Assembly (NCBI GenBank): GCA_035294245.1 | Contig: DATGLG010000040.1 | Coordinates: 62,001-126,000 of the forward strand | Direction of reading: 5' to 3' | DNA length: 64,000 nucleotides | Origin: DATGLG01 sp035294245 | Lineage (GTDB): Bacteria > Pseudomonadota > Alphaproteobacteria > JACZXZ01 | In this document: positions 26,684-35,091 of the stretch, piece after piece | How the letters are laid out: each line of letters starts with the position of its first letter | Position numbering within the stretch: the stretch's first letter is position 1 | Position numbers and translations under genes: made by a program | The notes under the pieces: generated by a model | Database searches by the model: none | Seen by the model: only the letters and a program-made list of their open reading frames with translations | What the model was told of the DNA's origin: nothing

Positions 26684-27136
26684 CTAATTGGCGATCATGG
26701 CGCTCATGAAGGCCTCGGCGACCAGCTTGTCGCCGACCGTCGCCTCGCCGCGAATCTTCGAGGTGGGGCCGAAGGATCTCACCTTGGATACTTTGAGCCG
26801 CAGCTCGTCGCCCGGCCGAACCGGCCGGCGGAAGCGGACTCCGTTGAGGCCCATGAAATAGACGAGCTTGCCCGAGGCGTCGCTGCCGAGCGTATGGACG
26901 ACCAGGACGGCGGCCGTTTGCGCCATCGCCTCGATGATCAGGACGCCGGGCATCACGAGCTGGTGCTGCGGCAGCCCTCGGAAATAGGGATCGTTGATCG
27001 TCACCGCCTTGATGCCCACGGCGCTTTTGTCGGCGACGGCATCGATCACACGGTCGACCAGCAGGAACGGATAGCGATGGGGAATCATCGCGAGGATCTG
27101 GTCGATGGTGAATGTCAGGGGCTTGTCATCGCTCAT
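26684..27136 (-). CDS. FabZ-like hotdog-fold protein lacking the catalytic His
   Basis: A 150-aa protein collinear with FabZ 3-hydroxyacyl-ACP dehydratases: helix start IDQILAMIPHRYPFLLVDRV, then VMPGVLIIEAMAQ with the catalytic glutamate at 69. The usual FxGHFP segment reads YFRGLPQHQL, so Leu55 sits where catalytic His should be, while His58 lies three residues later. It may be a non-canonical dehydratase, or a binding protein or thioesterase-like form. It is monocistronic, with a GGGGG ribosome site, away from other fab genes. Confidence 0.82.
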   Translation of the reverse strand: MSDDKPLTFTIDQILAMIPHRYPFLLVDRVIDAVADKSAVGIKAVTINDPYFRGLPQHQLVMPGVLIIEAMAQTAAVLVVHTLGSDASGKLVYFMGLNGVRFRRPVRPGDELRLKVSKVRSFGPTSKIRGEATVGDKLVAEAFMSAMIAN

Positions 27137-27260
27137 CCCCCGCCCCCTTCCATTCGCGGCACGACTTCAAGTTCCGCCCAGCCTAGCCGATTTGGATGGG
27201 CATTGTCTCGATCAGCCGGAAGAGAATCGGAAATTGCAACTGAAAGGATAGCAGCGGGAG

Positions 27261-28565
27261 TCAACGCTCGCGACGCGTTCCGCGCCGCCGTGGCTTCGTG
27301 TCATCCGCGGTGCTCAGCCGCGCCAGCGCCTCCACAAGAACCCGCGCGCCGGCGGCAAGATGCGCCGCCTCGGCCCATTCGTCGATGTGGTGGCTGATGC
27401 CCTTTCGGCACGGCACGAAGATCATCCCCGACGGGCAGATATGGTGCATTTGCCGGGAATCATGCCCGGCGGCGGAGACGAGATCGAGGGGCTCGTAACC
27501 GAGCCCGTGCGAGATGTCCGAGAGCATGCGGCGAATGGGCCGGGGAAACTCGAGGGACATCGCCGTCGTGAGCTCGCGTACCGCGACCGTGCAGGGCCCG
27601 GCATGGGCCGCGCAGATGTCGGCGATCCGGTCACCCAATCGCTGCAATGTCGCCGAATCCGGATGACGCAGGTCGATCGAGAAGGTCACGCGGCTGGGCA
27701 CGACCGAGGGCGCATTCGGCGTGACGTCGAGCCTGCCGATGGTGAACTTGATGACGTCCTCGCCGTCGGCGGTCGCCTGCTCGAGCGCGCCGATCATGGC
27801 CACGGCCGCCACCAAGGCGTCCCGCCGCTTGCGCCGGGGCGTCGTCCCCGCATGGGCCTCCTCGCCCTGGACCTGGACCCGGAACGTGCGTTTGCCCTGA
27901 ATTCCCGAGACGACGCCGATGATCCGCCCCTCGGCCTCGAGCACCGGGCCCTGCTCGATATGGGCTTCGAGATAGGCCGCAACCGGCCCGCCAAGCGGCC
28001 GCCGCGGCATGGCCGGCGACGCGGCCAGGCAGGATTCGAGCGCTGCGGCGACCGTGATCCCCTCGGCATCCGTCACCGCCAATATCTCCCCGAGGCGGCG
28101 CAGGCCCGCGAAGGCTTCGGAGCCCATCATGCCGGGGGCGAAGCGCGAGCCTTCCTCGTTCGTCCAGACGACGAGGTCGATCGAGCGTCGAGGGCGAAAT
28201 CCCGTCGCGACCATGGCCTCGAGCGCCTCGAGCCCGGCGAGCACGCCATAGACGCCGTCGAACTTTCCGCCCGTCGGCTGGCTGTCGAGATGGGAGCCGG
28301 TCATCACCGGCGGGAGCGACGGATCGGCGCCCACTAGCCGCAGGAAGAGGTTCCCGATGGCGTCGGTGCTCGCCTCGAGCCCGATCGCCCGGCCCCAGGC
28401 GGTAAGCTCGCAGCGCGCCGCCGCATCCTCGGACGAGAGCGCCTGGCGATCGACCCCGCCATCCGCCCGCGCGCCGTGCCGCGCCATCGCCATATGCCGC
28501 GCCCATAGCCTATCGGCATCGACGGCCGCCGCAAGCGCGCCTCGATTTGCGGCGACGGGGGTCAT
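27261..28565 (-). CDS. M20 family hydantoinase/carbamoylase (N-carbamoyl or ureido amidohydrolase)
   Basis: A 434-aa zinc or manganese enzyme of the hydantoinase/carbamoylase family, which includes N-carbamoyl-L-amino-acid hydrolase, ureidoglycolate hydrolase and allantoate amidohydrolase. Metal ligands are visible in GSHLDS (His92), KFDG (Asp103), TNEEGSRF (Glu137-138), AHIEQGP and the distal SAAGHDSRQMH. The start at 28565 overlaps the stop of the alpha/beta hydrolase gene (ATGA). It is the last gene of the 34.2-27.2 kb operon. The substrate may be an N-carbamoyl, ureido or amide compound imported by the cluster transporter. Confidence 0.9.
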   Translation of the reverse strand: MTPVAANRGALAAAVDADRLWARHMAMARHGARADGGVDRQALSSEDAAARCELTAWGRAIGLEASTDAIGNLFLRLVGADPSLPPVMTGSHLDSQPTGGKFDGVYGVLAGLEALEAMVATGFRPRRSIDLVVWTNEEGSRFAPGMMGSEAFAGLRRLGEILAVTDAEGITVAAALESCLAASPAMPRRPLGGPVAAYLEAHIEQGPVLEAEGRIIGVVSGIQGKRTFRVQVQGEEAHAGTTPRRKRRDALVAAVAMIGALEQATADGEDVIKFTIGRLDVTPNAPSVVPSRVTFSIDLRHPDSATLQRLGDRIADICAAHAGPCTVAVRELTTAMSLEFPRPIRRMLSDISHGLGYEPLDLVSAAGHDSRQMHHICPSGMIFVPCRKGISHHIDEWAEAAHLAAGARVLVEALARLSTADDTKPRRRGTRRER

Positions 28566-29443
28566 GTCGTCTTCATGATCTCGCTCGGCTTCGCGCGCGA
28601 GTCGCGCGGCAGCCATTTGTCCGCCTCGGCCATGGCGATGAAGTCCCAGACGAAGCGGTTGAAGAGGTCCGGCTCCTCGAGATTGAGGGTGTGCCCGGTC
28701 TTGGGCAGCACGAGCAAGCCGCACGCCGGAATCGTGCGCTTAAGGAAAATGCCGGGCTGGAGGCAATGGTCGTCCTCGTCGCCGACGACAACGAGGGTGG
28801 GAACGGGCATTGCCTTGAGCTGCGCCTCGAGATCATAGAGCGACGGGCGGCGCGCCTGCACGCCCCGCATGGTATTGGCCGCGCCGCGGGCCGAATGCTC
28901 GCCGAGCCGGTCGGCAAATTCGCGCCAGCCGCGTGGGTCCTTGCTCTGGAACTGCACGCGGGAGGCGCCAATCGCGTAGGTCTCGGCAAATCTTCTGCTG
29001 CCCTGGGTCTCGAATTGGCGGGCGACGTCGAGGGAGACGTTCCGGAAATAATCCTCGTATTGCTTCTCGGCGCCATAGCCCGCACCGGCCACCACGAGGG
29101 AGCGGGCGCGGGCGGGGTAGTGAATCCCGAAATGCACCGCGGCGAAGCCGCCCATTGAGAGCCCGACGATATGCGCCCTATCGATCGCGCAGGCGTCCAT
29201 CACCGCGATAATGTCATCGACGGCACGGCGCTGACCGTATTGCGCCAAGTCCTCCGGCACGTCGGAGGGCGGATAGCCGCGCGCGCCGAAGGTGATGCAG
29301 CGATGGCGCCGCGCGAAGAAGCGCATCTGCGGCTCCCAGCTGCGATGGTCGCCGCCGAACTCATGAACAAAGACGATGGGCGTGCCGCCGCCAGCCTCTT
29401 CGTAATACAGCCGTACGCCGTCATCCGCAGTTGCGTAGGGCAT
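28562..29443 (-). CDS. Alpha/beta hydrolase
   Basis: A 293-aa hydrolase with the nucleophile elbow GLSMGGFAA (Ser96), the oxyanion region VHEFGGDHRSW and the catalytic histidine in PKTGHTLNLEE (about 268). The acid is probably in the GDEDDH stretch. Strong ribosome site GGGAGGAG before the ATG at 29443. A longer upstream frame is a shadow. It is the sixth gene in its operon. No substrate is apparent. Confidence 0.9.
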   Translation of the reverse strand: MPYATADDGVRLYYEEAGGGTPIVFVHEFGGDHRSWEPQMRFFARRHRCITFGARGYPPSDVPEDLAQYGQRRAVDDIIAVMDACAIDRAHIVGLSMGGFAAVHFGIHYPARARSLVVAGAGYGAEKQYEDYFRNVSLDVARQFETQGSRRFAETYAIGASRVQFQSKDPRGWREFADRLGEHSARGAANTMRGVQARRPSLYDLEAQLKAMPVPTLVVVGDEDDHCLQPGIFLKRTIPACGLLVLPKTGHTLNLEEPDLFNRFVWDFIAMAEADKWLPRDSRAKPSEIMKTT

Positions 29444-29457
29444 GACTCCTCCCGGGC

Positions 29458-30591
29458 TCAGAACTGGACCGCGAGCTCGTTGCGCCCGCGCGCCGCTTCG
29501 ACGACCTCCGGCAGGGCGCGGCAGAAGGCGTCGATCCAAGCCTCTGGCACCGTCGTGCTTACCTTGATGAAGCGGTGGCCCGCCACCTTCGAGTGATAGG
29601 CCCCTTGCCGGATCATGATGCCCCGCTCGCGAAAGACATCGCAGATGGCCTCGGGGGCCAAGCCGGATTCCGCGCAATCGACGACGACGAAATTGCCGTG
29701 GGAGGGATAGACCGGCATCGCGAGCCCCGGCAGGCTGTCGACCGCCTTCTTGATCTTCGCCTGATTGCGTCGCTGGATCGCCTGCACCTCGGGGAACCAG
29801 GCGTCTTTGATCTTGAGCCCCGCGATTGCCGCGCGCTGGGCCAGCACGCTGCCGCCGAGCATATTGGGCGCGGTCTCGACCAGGCTCTCGAGCAGATCGG
29901 GATGCGCGACGATGGCGCCCACGCGCAAGCCGGCGAGGCCCAGCCATTTCGAGAAGCTGTAGGTCACGATCGTGCCCTCCGGGTAGAAGGGATAGGCGAG
30001 CGTGTGGCCATCCGCGAAATGGCGATAGGTACAGTCATGGATCAGATAGGCGCCGGCCGCCTTGGCGATGCGCGCGAAGGCCTCGATCTCCTTGGACGTG
30101 TAGCGGATACCCAGGGGATTGTTGGGATCGACGAGATAAACGACGCGGGTCTTCGGCGTGATGGCGGCCTCGAGCTGCGCCGGCGTCAATTTGTAGTCGG
30201 TCCCCGGATCGTAGATGGGAATCTCGACGACGGTGGCACCCGAGGCGCGGCTGAAGCTCATCGGCCATTTCCAGCCAGGATCGGTGGTGACGAAGGCGTC
30301 GCCCGGCCGGCAGAGATTGCGGCAGACGAGATAGAGTCCCTCGACGGCACCATCGGTGAGATAGACGGAGGCACCCTCCAGCCCAAGATCGCGCAGGATG
30401 AGCGCGCGCAGCTCCTCGAAGCCGGCGGGAGGCGCATAGGCATGGAAGTCCTCGCGCGCGACGGTATCGAGAATCGCCTGCCGCACCGCCGGGTGCATGG
30501 GCATGTGGTTCGTGTTCTGGCCGAGCCAGTAGAGCCCTTCGGTATTGAAGAGCGTATCGAAGTATCGGTTCTTGGCCTCGAAGGTGCGCAT
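29458..30591 (-). CDS. PLP-dependent aminotransferase (class I/II)
   Basis: A 377-aa fold-type I enzyme. The PLP lysine is Lys215 in SFSKWLGLAGLRVG; Asp186 and Tyr189 (HDCTYR) and the Asn in DPNNPLG contact the cofactor; a C-terminal Arg in RFIKVS binds the substrate carboxylate. Length and motif order match aspartate/histidinol-phosphate-like transaminases. It sits between the SDR and hydrolase genes with gaps of 14 bp on each side, so it works in the same pathway. Confidence 0.9.
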   Translation of the reverse strand: MRTFEAKNRYFDTLFNTEGLYWLGQNTNHMPMHPAVRQAILDTVAREDFHAYAPPAGFEELRALILRDLGLEGASVYLTDGAVEGLYLVCRNLCRPGDAFVTTDPGWKWPMSFSRASGATVVEIPIYDPGTDYKLTPAQLEAAITPKTRVVYLVDPNNPLGIRYTSKEIEAFARIAKAAGAYLIHDCTYRHFADGHTLAYPFYPEGTIVTYSFSKWLGLAGLRVGAIVAHPDLLESLVETAPNMLGGSVLAQRAAIAGLKIKDAWFPEVQAIQRRNQAKIKKAVDSLPGLAMPVYPSHGNFVVVDCAESGLAPEAICDVFRERGIMIRQGAYHSKVAGHRFIKVSTTVPEAWIDAFCRALPEVVEAARGRNELAVQF

Positions 30592-30605
30592 ACGCCGCTC
30601 CCGGC

Positions 30606-31388
30606 TCAGATGATCGAGTTGCGGGCGGCGATGCCGCCGTCGATGGTGACGATCGTCCCCGTGATGTAGCCGGCGCGCGGCGAGGCGAGGAAGACCATGA
30701 GGTCCGCCACCTCCTGCGCCGAGGCCGGTCGGCCGCCGGGATAGCGCGCGAAGAGCTCCTTCCAGCGCTCCTCGTCGTCATGCCAGTCCTTGGCGCGGCG
30801 GCGCATGAGCTTCACCATGCGGTCGGTCGCGACCGGGCCGGGATTGACGCCGACGACGCGGATGCCGTGATCCAGGCTGATGCCGCCAAGGGCGCGCGTG
30901 AACGCCATGAGGGCCGCGTTCCCGGTGCTCCCGGCAATATAGTTCGCGTCCCAGTTCTCGCCGGAATTCCCGATATCGTTGACGATGACGCCGGATTTCC
31001 GCTGCCGCATGCGGCGATAGAGCTCGCGCGCAAGCGTGATGTACCCAAAGACCTTGAGCTCGAAGCCGCGCCGCCAGTCGGAGTCCGAGAGCGCCTCCAG
31101 CGGTCCGCCGGGGATATCGCCCGCATTGTTCACGAGGATGTCGGCCTCGGCGCAGCGCCCGGCGAGCGCCACCATGCTCTCGCTCGACGAGAGATCCATG
31201 GCGTGAATGACCGCCTCGCTGCCGGTCTTGGCGCGGATGGCATCGCGCACTGCCTCGAGCGCCTCGGCCGAGCGCGCCGCCATATGCACTTTGCAGCCTT
31301 CGGCGGCGAAGGTTTCGGCGGTGGCCCGCCCGATCCCCTTGGAGGCGCCCGTCACGAGGACGGTTTTCCCTTCCAGCTCAAGCTTCAT
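30606..31388 (-). CDS. Short-chain dehydrogenase-like protein with incomplete catalytic tetrad
   Basis: A 260-aa Rossmann protein. The NAD(P)-binding motif TGASKGIG (13-20) and NNAG (87-90) are intact, and it ends in the usual GTIVTIDGG segment. The active site reads NYIAGSTGNAAL, so Tyr150 is kept but the following Lys of YxxxK is Ser154; the preceding serine segment is VNDIGNSG instead of VNISS. Substrate may be reduced by a different mechanism, or the protein may only bind cofactor. The ATG at 31388 is chosen because the family starts at LEGKTVLVTG. Confidence 0.85.
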   Translation of the reverse strand: MKLELEGKTVLVTGASKGIGRATAETFAAEGCKVHMAARSAEALEAVRDAIRAKTGSEAVIHAMDLSSSESMVALAGRCAEADILVNNAGDIPGGPLEALSDSDWRRGFELKVFGYITLARELYRRMRQRKSGVIVNDIGNSGENWDANYIAGSTGNAALMAFTRALGGISLDHGIRVVGVNPGPVATDRMVKLMRRRAKDWHDDEERWKELFARYPGGRPASAQEVADLMVFLASPRAGYITGTIVTIDGGIAARNSII

Positions 31389-31431
31389 GACATTGTTCCG
31401 CTGTCTCGCGTTTCTGTTCGGGTTGTGGGAG

Positions 31432-32274
31432 TCATTCGACCTGGCTGCCATAGAGGCGGGCGAGAAATCGCTCGGCGAGCGCCACTAGGCCGTAAAGCAC
31501 GAGCCCGCAGAAGCACAGCACCGCGATCGCCGCGAGAGAGACAGCCGTATCGGCGCGCGAGGTCGCGAAGATGATGAGATAGCCGAGACCGGCCTGGGCC
31601 GTGATAAACTCGCCGATGATCACGCCGATGATGGCAAGCGTCATGGCGACCTTCATGCCGCTGAAGATGTATGGCAGCGCGAAGGGCAGCCGGACGCCGA
31701 GGAAGATCTGCCATTCCTTGGCCATATGGGCGCGGCAGAGGCGCACCATATTCGGATCGACATTGGCGAACCCCGCCGAGGTCGCGATCACCACGGGAAA
31801 GAAGCTGATGAACACGGAGAAGGCGAGCCGCGACTCGATCCCGATGCCGAGCCAGATGATAAAGAGCGGCGCCAAGGCGATCTTGGGGATGAGCTGGAAG
31901 AAGACGAGGTTCGGATAGAGCGCCTCTTTCAGGATCTGCGAATAGGTGATCATGATCGCAAGCACGATCCCGAGCAGCGAGGCAATGGCGAAGCCGAGCG
32001 CGGATTCGCTCGTCGTGGGGATGGCATGCTTCAGGAGGATGCGGCGCTCCTCGCCGATCGTCCTCAGCACCTCAAGAGGCGAGGGCAGGATGACGGAGGG
32101 CACATGGCCGATATCGACGGCAAGCTGCCAGGCGATCACGACGAAGGCGGCGACGGCGACCGGCAGGACGATTCCACGCGTCTCGCCGAAGCCGCGGGAG
32201 AGAAGACCGGCGCCGCGCCCGATCGGCGCGCCGTTCTCGCTGCCCACGAGCTCGCTCTTGGTGCTGAGAGACAC
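31432..32274 (-). CDS. ABC transporter permease (TauC/SsuC type)
   Basis: A 280-aa permease with about six helices, TauC/SsuC/NrtB-like. The EAA loop region is AHMAKEWQIFLGVRLPFALP (about 182-201), with the typical IPKIALAPLFIIWLGIG earlier. It starts with GTG at 32274, 9 bp after the ATPase stop. It transports, with the ATPase and binding protein, a small sulfonate, nitrate or amide-like solute that cannot be named. Confidence 0.9.
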   Translation of the reverse strand: MSLSTKSELVGSENGAPIGRGAGLLSRGFGETRGIVLPVAVAAFVVIAWQLAVDIGHVPSVILPSPLEVLRTIGEERRILLKHAIPTTSESALGFAIASLLGIVLAIMITYSQILKEALYPNLVFFQLIPKIALAPLFIIWLGIGIESRLAFSVFISFFPVVIATSAGFANVDPNMVRLCRAHMAKEWQIFLGVRLPFALPYIFSGMKVAMTLAIIGVIIGEFITAQAGLGYLIIFATSRADTAVSLAAIAVLCFCGLVLYGLVALAERFLARLYGSQVE

Positions 32275-32283
32275 GGGCGATCC

Positions 32284-33138
32284 TCAAGCCGCCGCCGCGC
32301 CGCCGGGCGCGGCAGCACCCGGCTGCTCGGTGGCGTGGGCATCCTCGATCGCCGTGCGCAGGGTGCGGCAGATTGCGGTGAATTCCGGGGTCTCCTGCAG
32401 CTCCAGTCCGCGCGGCCGGGGGAGCGCAATGGGGATTTCCGCGATGATGCGCGACGGGCGGGCGCCGAGGACGACGACGCGGTCGGAGAGATAGGCCGCC
32501 TCGCGGATCGAGTGGGTGACGAAGATCACCGTCTTGCGGTAACGGGTGAGGATGTCGTCGAGGGCGAGGTTCATCTGGTCCCGCGTGAGGGCGTCGAGGG
32601 CGCTGAAGGGCTCGTCCATGAGCAGGAGGTCCGGGTCATGGACGAGGGCCCGGCAGATCGCGACGCGCTGGCGCATCCCGCCGGAGAGCTGGCTTGGCTT
32701 CGCGTTGTGGAAATCCTTGAGCCCGACCATGTCGAGGAGCTCGATGGCGCGGGCGCGATAGCGCTCGACGCCCAGGCCGAGGAGCTTGACCGGGAACAGC
32801 ACGTTGTCGAGGGCGCTCTTCCACGGCAGAAGAGTGGCGTCCTGAAAGATGATGCCGACATTGCGGCGCGGCCCCAGAATCCGGCTGCCGGCGCAGATGA
32901 TTTCGCCGGTCGTGGCTGTCTCCAGCCCGGCGATCATCATGAGCAAGGTGCTCTTGCCGCAGCCGGACGGCCCGAGGAGCGAGATGAACTCGCCCTTGGT
33001 CACGTCGAAGCTCGCATCGGAGACCGCCTTCACGGCGTTCTTGCGCGTGCAATAGGTCTTGCCGACACCGCGCAGCGAGAGCCACGCGCCCGCGCGCCCT
33101 TCATCCCGCGTCAAGGCTTCGGATTGCGGTAGCGCCAT
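32284..33138 (-). CDS. ABC transporter ATP-binding protein (TauB/SsuB type)
   Basis: A 284-aa ATPase. Walker A GPSGCGKST, the Q-loop IFQDATLLPW, signature LSGGMRQRVAICRAL and Walker B LLLMDEPFSALD are all intact. The C-terminal 40 residues carry an Ala/Gly tail. The start ATG overlaps the stop of the binding-protein gene by one base (TGATG form), showing translational coupling. Confidence 0.92.
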   Translation of the reverse strand: MALPQSEALTRDEGRAGAWLSLRGVGKTYCTRKNAVKAVSDASFDVTKGEFISLLGPSGCGKSTLLMMIAGLETATTGEIICAGSRILGPRRNVGIIFQDATLLPWKSALDNVLFPVKLLGLGVERYRARAIELLDMVGLKDFHNAKPSQLSGGMRQRVAICRALVHDPDLLLMDEPFSALDALTRDQMNLALDDILTRYRKTVIFVTHSIREAAYLSDRVVVLGARPSRIIAEIPIALPRPRGLELQETPEFTAICRTLRTAIEDAHATEQPGAAAPGGAAAA

Positions 33139-34250
33139 CAGCCGAGATATTTGAGGAAGGGCTGCGCGGCTTTCTCGGCGGCCGCGAGCTCCGCCGTGGA
33201 AAGCTTGAGCTTGCTCGCGAACGCATTGGTGAAAAGCTCGCCGGTGTTCGGCCGCTTCGCGTCCTTTCCCACTCCGTATTGCAGCACCATGTCGGTCATC
33301 GCTTCGACCTTGGCGGGATCGGCATAGCCGAAGCCGTGCTCCTTGAGCTCGGGCACCAGATTCGTCGCGATGGTAAGACCGAGGCCGAGCCGGGTGTATT
33401 CGCGCCCGGTGCGGGAGAGCGCGATCTCGTCATTCGCCTTGAGGAAAAGGTCCATCGATTCGTCGAAATTCGTCATCGAGTATTTGATCGCCTCCATGGC
33501 GCCATCGACGAAGGCGGCGCAGAGGCCAGGATCCTTGCCGATGCGATCCGGCTGCGTCGTCAAGGATTGGCCGTAGAAATCGATGCCGACGGAGCGGAAC
33601 AGCATGAAGCGGACTTCCGTGCCCTCGGAGACGAGCGTGGGGATCGTGCTCGTCGCGAACGCAGAGACAGCATCGACCTGCTTCTCGACCAAGGCCCGCT
33701 CGCGCACCTTGCTGTCGAGCTGAACGATCTTGAGCTTGTCGAAGGCGATGCCCGCCTTCTGCGCATAGAGGGGCAGGAAGGGGTACTCGCCCGAGGTGAC
33801 GCTCGAGCCGATCGACTTGCCTTCGAGATCCTTCGGCTTGCGGATCGGCGAATTCTCCAGCACGCCGAAGCCCATCAGCGCGTCGTAATTGATCTGGCCG
33901 ATGCAGACGATCGGCAGCCCCTTGGCCGCCTGGATGATGGCGGTCGGCGTGGCGCCCATGCCGAAATCGAACTTGCCAGCACCCACCGCCTGGATGGCGG
34001 CACCGGAGCCGGAGCCGCGCGCAACCGAGACGTTGAGGCCGCGCGCTTTCCAGAACCCCTTGTCGCGCGCCACATAGGCGAAAAGATTGGGCCCTTCCGG
34101 CAGCCAGGACGTCGTAAAGCTGACGTCGCGGAACCCTTGGGCGATCGCCGGCGCCCGCGTCATCGCCAGCGCCGCCCCGGCTGCGGCCATGCCCTTGAGG
34201 AAACGGCGGCGGGGAAATCCTCCGGCGCCGGTGCTCATCAGACCTGCCAT
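33138..34250 (-). CDS. ABC transporter substrate-binding protein (NMT1/THI5 type, Tat-exported)
   Basis: A 370-aa periplasmic protein of the TauA/SsuA/THI5 type. The N-terminus has a twin-arginine signal (FPRRRFLKGMAAAGAALAM), so it is exported folded. The ligand core includes TTSWLPEGPNLFAYVARDKGFW and RGSGSGAAIQAVGAGKFDFGMG, as in aromatic- or sulfonate-binding members. First gene of the operon running to 27.2 kb: binding protein, ATPase, permease, SDR, aminotransferase, hydrolase, amidohydrolase. The operator pair at 34306-34362 lies upstream. Confidence 0.9.
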   Translation of the reverse strand: MAGLMSTGAGGFPRRRFLKGMAAAGAALAMTRAPAIAQGFRDVSFTTSWLPEGPNLFAYVARDKGFWKARGLNVSVARGSGSGAAIQAVGAGKFDFGMGATPTAIIQAAKGLPIVCIGQINYDALMGFGVLENSPIRKPKDLEGKSIGSSVTSGEYPFLPLYAQKAGIAFDKLKIVQLDSKVRERALVEKQVDAVSAFATSTIPTLVSEGTEVRFMLFRSVGIDFYGQSLTTQPDRIGKDPGLCAAFVDGAMEAIKYSMTNFDESMDLFLKANDEIALSRTGREYTRLGLGLTIATNLVPELKEHGFGYADPAKVEAMTDMVLQYGVGKDAKRPNTGELFTNAFASKLKLSTAELAAAEKAAQPFLKYLG

Positions 34251-34305
34251 ATCGTCCTCCTCCTCTGTCGCAGCAGCCCTTGTTATTTCGATTTCGATCT
34301 TTGAA

Positions 34306-34330
34306 TATACAATTCAGTAAAAATTGTATA
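34306..34330. promoter_or_regulatory. Inverted-repeat operator between binding-protein and GntR genes
   Basis: Perfect 8-bp arms TATACAAT (34306-34313) and ATTGTATA (34323-34330) with a 9-bp spacer. It lies 56 bp before the minus-strand operon and 36 bp before the GntR gene. FCD-type GntR proteins often bind TTGTATAC-like half-sites, so it is a plausible self-regulated operator. Confidence 0.6.
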
Positions 34331-34362
34331 CGATTTTTCCAATTCGTCCACCGAGAAAATCG
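34331..34362. promoter_or_regulatory. Shared 32-bp motif, copy A
   Basis: Begins CGATTTTTC and ends GAAAATCG, an interrupted inverted repeat. Copies B (36747) and C (58363) have the same length and end sequences. It directly adjoins the other operator and ends 3 bp before the GntR start, so binding would block its own gene. Confidence 0.55.
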
Positions 34363-34365
34363 CCG

Positions 34366-35064
34366 ATGCCTGAAGCAATCGACGCGCCCGATCCATCCGC
34401 ACCCGCGACGCCGGCAAAAGCCGAACGGACGGTGGCCGCCCGCTTGAGCCGGCAGATCGAGACCGAGATCCTTGCCGGCCGGTATCGGCCGGGCGAGCGC
34501 CTCGATGAGGCGAGCTTGGCAAAGCGCCATGGCGTCTCACGAACGCCGGTCCGCGAGGCGCTTCGGCATCTGGCGGCGCGCGGCCTCGTGGTGATCCGGC
34601 CGCACCAGGGGGCCGCCGTCGCCCAGCTATCGACGGCGGAACTGATCGAGATGTTCGAAGTCATGGCCGTGCTCGAGGCGGCATGTGCAGGCTTCGCCGC
34701 GCGGCGCCTGGTGGCTGCGGACAAAGCAAGCCTGCTCGCCTTCCATGAGGAGTGCCGCGCGGCAACCGCGGCGGACGATCCGAACGCCTTCTACGAAGCG
34801 AACAACCGCTTTCATGACGCGCTCTATCGCGCCGCCCATAACCACTTGCTCGAGACCCAGACCCTCTCGGTGCGCACGCGGCTGGAGCCCTATCGGCGCC
34901 TGGTCACCTTCCACCCGGGACGCATGAGCGCCTCGGTCGACGAGCATCAAAGCATCCTCGATCGCGTCTTCGCCATGGACGCGGAGGGTGCCGCGGCCTG
35001 TGCGCGGGATCACCTCGATCTGCTGCGGGACGACATCACGCTCGTGCTTCGGCTGCCGGCTTAG
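34366..35064 (+). CDS. GntR family transcriptional regulator, FCD type
   Basis: A 232-aa regulator. The N-terminal winged-helix domain (about 20-85) includes RPGERLDEASLAKRHGVSR and TPVREALRHLAARGLV. The C-terminal FCD domain is all-helical with the metal-ligand pattern FHDALYRAAHNHL (His) and later EHQSILD. The start is taken at 34366; an in-frame TTG at 34324 would lie inside the operator. It is probably a ligand-responsive repressor of the divergent catabolic operon, of itself, and through the shared motif of the lyase genes at 36.7 kb and the dioxygenase gene at 58.5 kb. Confidence 0.9.
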   Translation: MPEAIDAPDPSAPATPAKAERTVAARLSRQIETEILAGRYRPGERLDEASLAKRHGVSRTPVREALRHLAARGLVVIRPHQGAAVAQLSTAELIEMFEVMAVLEAACAGFAARRLVAADKASLLAFHEECRAATAADDPNAFYEANNRFHDALYRAAHNHLLETQTLSVRTRLEPYRRLVTFHPGRMSASVDEHQSILDRVFAMDAEGAAACARDHLDLLRDDITLVLRLPA

Positions 35065-35091
35065 ATCGACGGCCGCCGGGTAGCGGGACCG

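Noticed and set aside
34324..34365. Upstream TTG start for the first GntR gene
   Set aside because: It would put coding sequence over both operator repeats, and the added residues are not family-like.
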